DNA of 7,404 bases, taken from positions 1-7,404 of the forward strand of contig FR898200.1 of NCBI GenBank assembly GCA_000437375.1. Direction: 5' to 3'. Both the position numbers and the translations under genes were made by a program. Shown piece by piece: positions 5,596 to 7,404 of this stretch (position 1 is the first letter of the stretch; every line of letters starts with the position of its first letter). The stretch is from Eubacterium sp. CAG:841. GTDB lineage: Bacteria > Bacillota > Clostridia > Oscillospirales > CAG-272. The notes beneath the pieces are model-generated. The model worked only from the letters and a program-made list of their open reading frames with translations. It was not told where the DNA came from and ran no database searches.

Positions 5596-5632
5596 AATAT
5601 TGCCGCGCAATATTGTTTTTTATGAACAATAT
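5596..5632. repeat. Two overlapping inverted repeats before the nfn promoter
   Basis: AATATTGC (5596-5603) and GCAATATT (5607-5614) are perfect 8-bp arms around CGC. The second arm overlaps another pair, ATATTGTT (5610-5617) and AACAATAT (5625-5632), around 7 nt. The two could fold as mutually exclusive hairpins or be stacked operator half-sites. The second pair ends 4 bp before the probable -35 box of the nfn operon. It loosely resembles the clostridial Rex consensus TTGTTAA-N4-TTAACAA, but its spacing is one base short. Confidence 0.4.
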
Positions 5633-5636
5633 GAAC

Positions 5637-5665
5637 TTGTATTTTACTGTGAAATATGATATATT
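5637..5665 (+). promoter_or_regulatory. Probable promoter of the nfnA-nfnB operon
   Basis: TTGTAT (5637-5642) and TATATT (5660-5665) are 17 bp apart, with an expected start near 5672 and a leader of about 28 nt. The -35 box is weak, and TATGAT (5655-5660) is an alternative -10 box without a good partner. A TGTGA half-site (5648-5652) lies in the spacer. Confidence 0.5.
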
Positions 5666-5699
5666 ACTAATGTAATTTCTTTTTTCGGAGATTTGAAAA

Positions 5700-6542
5700 A
5701 TGTTCAGAATATTATCAAAAACCGTGCTTAATCCTACGGTTGTAAAAATGAATATAGAAGCTCCGCTTGTTGCGCGAAATGCCGAGCCGGGACAGTTCAT
5801 AATTTTGCGTGTGGATGAGAATGGCGAGCGGATACCGCTCACCATAGCGGGTTTCGACCGAGAAAAAGGCTCTGTCACTATAATCTTTCAGATAGTCGGC
5901 TCCACAACGCGCCTGCTCGGCGAAAAAAACGAAGGAGAATATATCTCCGACTTTGTCGGCCCGCTCGGCAGAAAAACAGAAACCGAAGGGCTGAAAAAGG
6001 TCGCCGTTGTCGGCGGCGGCGTGGGATGTGCGATAGCGCTTCCGATAGCAGAAAAGCTTCACTTGCTCGGTGCTGCGGTTCACAGTATAGTCGGCTTCCG
6101 CACGGAAGAGCTTGTAATTCTGAAAGACGAATTCAAATCCGCAAGCGAAAAGTATTTTCTGATGACGGACGACGGCTCCGCAGGCGAAAAAGGTCTTGTC
6201 ACAGACAAGCTCCGTGAGCTTATAACATCGGGTGAAGAATACGATGAAGTGATAGCAATAGGTCCGCTTGTAATGATGAAATTTGTAAGCAAGCTCACAA
6301 AAGAATTCGGCATAAAAACCGTAGTCAGTATGAATCCGATAATGATAGACGGCACGGGAATGTGCGGCGGATGCAGACTGACCGTAGACGGAAAAACGGT
6401 TTTTGCCTGTGTTGACGGTCCGGATTTCGACGGTCATAAGGTCGATTTTGACGAAGCAATAAAACGCGGCTCGATGTATCGCGACTTCGAACGCAGACGC
6501 TATGAAGAAACCTGCAACCTTCTGAAAAGAGGTGAAAAATAA
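5700..6542 (+). CDS. nfnA: NfnA-type FAD/NAD-binding, [2Fe-2S] subunit (sulfide/dihydroorotate dehydrogenase-like)
   Basis: This 280-residue cytoplasmic flavoprotein belongs to the ferredoxin reductase-like family that includes NfnA, SudB and PyrK. In NfnAB it takes part in flavin-based electron bifurcation linking NADH, NADPH and ferredoxin. The N-terminal barrel has the FAD motif RIPLTIAG (44-51) and VGPLG (86-90). The nucleotide-binding part starts at VAVVGGGVGCA (101-111). Near the C-terminus, D217, C222, C225 and C237 (DGTGMCGGC, then FAC) are placed to bind a [2Fe-2S] cluster; an Asp plus three Cys set is known for NfnA. The ATG at 5700 follows GGAG (5687-5690) with 9-nt spacing. Its stop overlaps the next start (TAATG), so the two subunits should be translationally coupled. 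SudAB sulfide dehydrogenase or a GltA partner protein are the alternatives; sequence alone cannot fully separate them. Confidence 0.88.
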   Translation: MFRILSKTVLNPTVVKMNIEAPLVARNAEPGQFIILRVDENGERIPLTIAGFDREKGSVTIIFQIVGSTTRLLGEKNEGEYISDFVGPLGRKTETEGLKKVAVVGGGVGCAIALPIAEKLHLLGAAVHSIVGFRTEELVILKDEFKSASEKYFLMTDDGSAGEKGLVTDKLRELITSGEEYDEVIAIGPLVMMKFVSKLTKEFGIKTVVSMNPIMIDGTGMCGGCRLTVDGKTVFACVDGPDFDGHKVDFDEAIKRGSMYRDFERRRYEETCNLLKRGEK

Positions 6543-7404
6543 TGCCCAATATGTCACAAAAGCAAAACCGCATGGCGGAGCAAGCTCCTGATGTCCGCAA
6601 TAAAAACTTTTCCGAAGTTGCGCTCGGATATACAGCCGAGCAAGCAATAGATGAAGCAAAACGCTGTTTAAGCTGCAAAAACAAGCCCTGTACGCACGGA
6701 TGCCCCGTCGGGATAGATATTCCCCGTTTTATAGAAAAAGTCGCTCAGAGCGATTTTGACGGCGCCTACGACGTTATCTCAATGTCAAGCTCGCTGCCCG
6801 CAGTATGCGGAAGAGTCTGTCCGCAGGAAACGCAATGCGAGCACAACTGCGTAAGAGGCATAAAAGGCGAAGCCGTAGCCATCGGAAAGCTTGAACGCTT
6901 TGTCGCCGATTATCACGCGAAAAAACAGACAAAAGCGGCAAAGCCGAAATCAAACGGTCATAGGATAGCCGTTGTAGGCTCCGGACCGGCAGGACTTTCA
7001 TGCGCCGGAGCGCTCGCAAAAATGGGTTACGAGGTAACCATTTTTGAAGCTTTGCACACCGTCGGCGGAGTGCTTGCCTATGGAATTCCCGAATTCCGTC
7101 TGCCGAAAAGCATTGTAAAACAAGAAACCGATGAGCTTATTTCTCTCGGCGTGGAAATAAAAACAAATACCGTAATAGGCAAAACGCTTACCCTCGACGA
7201 GCTTTTTGATGATTTCTCATATGAAGCCGTATTTATAGGCTCGGGTGCGGGACTGCCGCGTTTTATGAACATTCCCGGCGAAAATCTCAAAGGCGTGTAT
7301 TCGGCAAACGAATTTTTAACACGAATAAACCTTATGGGCGCGTACAGATCCGATTCCGCAACCCCTGTTTTTACAGGCAAAAAAGTATTTGTTTCCGGTG
7401 GAGG
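6542..7404 (+). CDS. nfnB: NfnB/GltA-type FAD and [4Fe-4S] subunit (NADPH-dependent, glutamate synthase small subunit-like), 3' end missing
   Basis: The frame is open to the window end: 287 codons are visible, against about 460 in the family. The N-terminal part carries two cysteine sets for [4Fe-4S] clusters, C42, C45, C50, C54 (CLSCKNKPCTHGCP) and C89, C93, C99, C103. An FAD-binding Rossmann fold follows (VGSGPAGL, 145-152, with E169 at the end of the second strand), then the family signature GGVLAYGIPEFRLPK (175-189). The last visible residues, VFVSGG, begin the NADPH-binding Rossmann motif. The family transfers electrons between NADPH and iron-sulfur/FAD centres. Next to the NfnA-type gene, the best reading is the large subunit of NfnAB; a stand-alone GltA is less likely. 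The ATG at 6542 shares its A with the upstream stop (TAATG) and has AGAGGTG 7 nt upstream. The MPNM N-terminus fits the family start. Confidence 0.9.
   Translation, partial: MPNMSQKQNRMAEQAPDVRNKNFSEVALGYTAEQAIDEAKRCLSCKNKPCTHGCPVGIDIPRFIEKVAQSDFDGAYDVISMSSSLPAVCGRVCPQETQCEHNCVRGIKGEAVAIGKLERFVADYHAKKQTKAAKPKSNGHRIAVVGSGPAGLSCAGALAKMGYEVTIFEALHTVGGVLAYGIPEFRLPKSIVKQETDELISLGVEIKTNTVIGKTLTLDELFDDFSYEAVFIGSGAGLPRFMNIPGENLKGVYSANEFLTRINLMGAYRSDSATPVFTGKKVFVSGG

Noticed and set aside
5596..5620. Intrinsic terminator formed by AATATTGC/GCAATATT followed by a T run
   Set aside because: It lies between two divergent promoters with no gene reading into it, and the stem is mostly A-T, so a terminator role has no clear purpose here.
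4792..5625. Long plus-strand open frame of 277 codons opposite the copA 5' part and the intergenic region
   Set aside because: It lies antisense to well-supported CopA domains, its translation is rich in Arg, His, Tyr and Cys with no recognisable domain, and it runs through the divergent promoter region. It is a shadow of the real gene.
5715..6659. Minus-strand open frame of 314 codons opposite nfnA and the start of nfnB
   Set aside because: The plus strand here encodes clear FAD, NAD and iron-sulfur motifs and overlapping genes with good ribosome binding sites. The antisense translation is rich in Phe, Tyr, Cys and Arg and has no domain.

Overview
The window looks like chromosomal DNA of an anaerobic Clostridia member, probably near Oscillospiraceae/Ruminococcaceae. 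This is inferred from the gene set (YajC followed by a TIGR04086 membrane protein, an NfnAB-type flavoprotein pair, a Firmicutes-style CopA), the strong GGAGG-type ribosome binding sites, sigma-A-like TTGACA/TATAAT promoters with 17-bp spacers, and the AT-rich intergenic DNA. No mobile element, tRNA, rRNA or CRISPR array was seen.

Layout from left to right. Bases 1-20 are the right half of a terminator from an upstream gene outside the window. A plus-strand operon follows (56-1043): promoter, yajC (Sec accessory subunit), a small four-helix membrane protein of the TIGR04086 family, and a strong bidirectional terminator. Next come two minus-strand units. The first is a single-gene unit encoding an ECF-like sigma factor with a C-terminal extension of about 350 residues (1175-2749), driven by a perfect consensus promoter. 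Just after its stop codon lies another near-consensus minus-strand promoter that points into only about 120 nt of DNA before the shared terminator, which suggests a small structured RNA. The second unit is a copper-exporting P1B ATPase whose reading frame runs without a stop into a complete CopZ-like copper chaperone domain (2905-5448). A strong Shine-Dalgarno sequence and ATG lie inside the frame at the start of the chaperone, so the locus may produce both a CopA-CopZ fusion and free CopZ.

The 251-bp divergent region 5449-5699 holds the copA promoter, a probable promoter for the rightward operon and several inverted repeats that could be operators. To the right, two overlapping plus-strand genes (5700 to window end) encode the two subunits of an NfnAB-type ferredoxin:NADP oxidoreductase (FAD/[2Fe-2S] subunit, then the GltA-like FAD/[4Fe-4S] subunit, cut by the window end).

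The genes form separate functional units: protein export, transcription control, copper detoxification and redox balancing. The main points for follow-up are the putative small RNA at 1013-1130, the CopA-CopZ frame with an internal start, and the sigma factor whose extension appears to contain two winged-helix-like segments.
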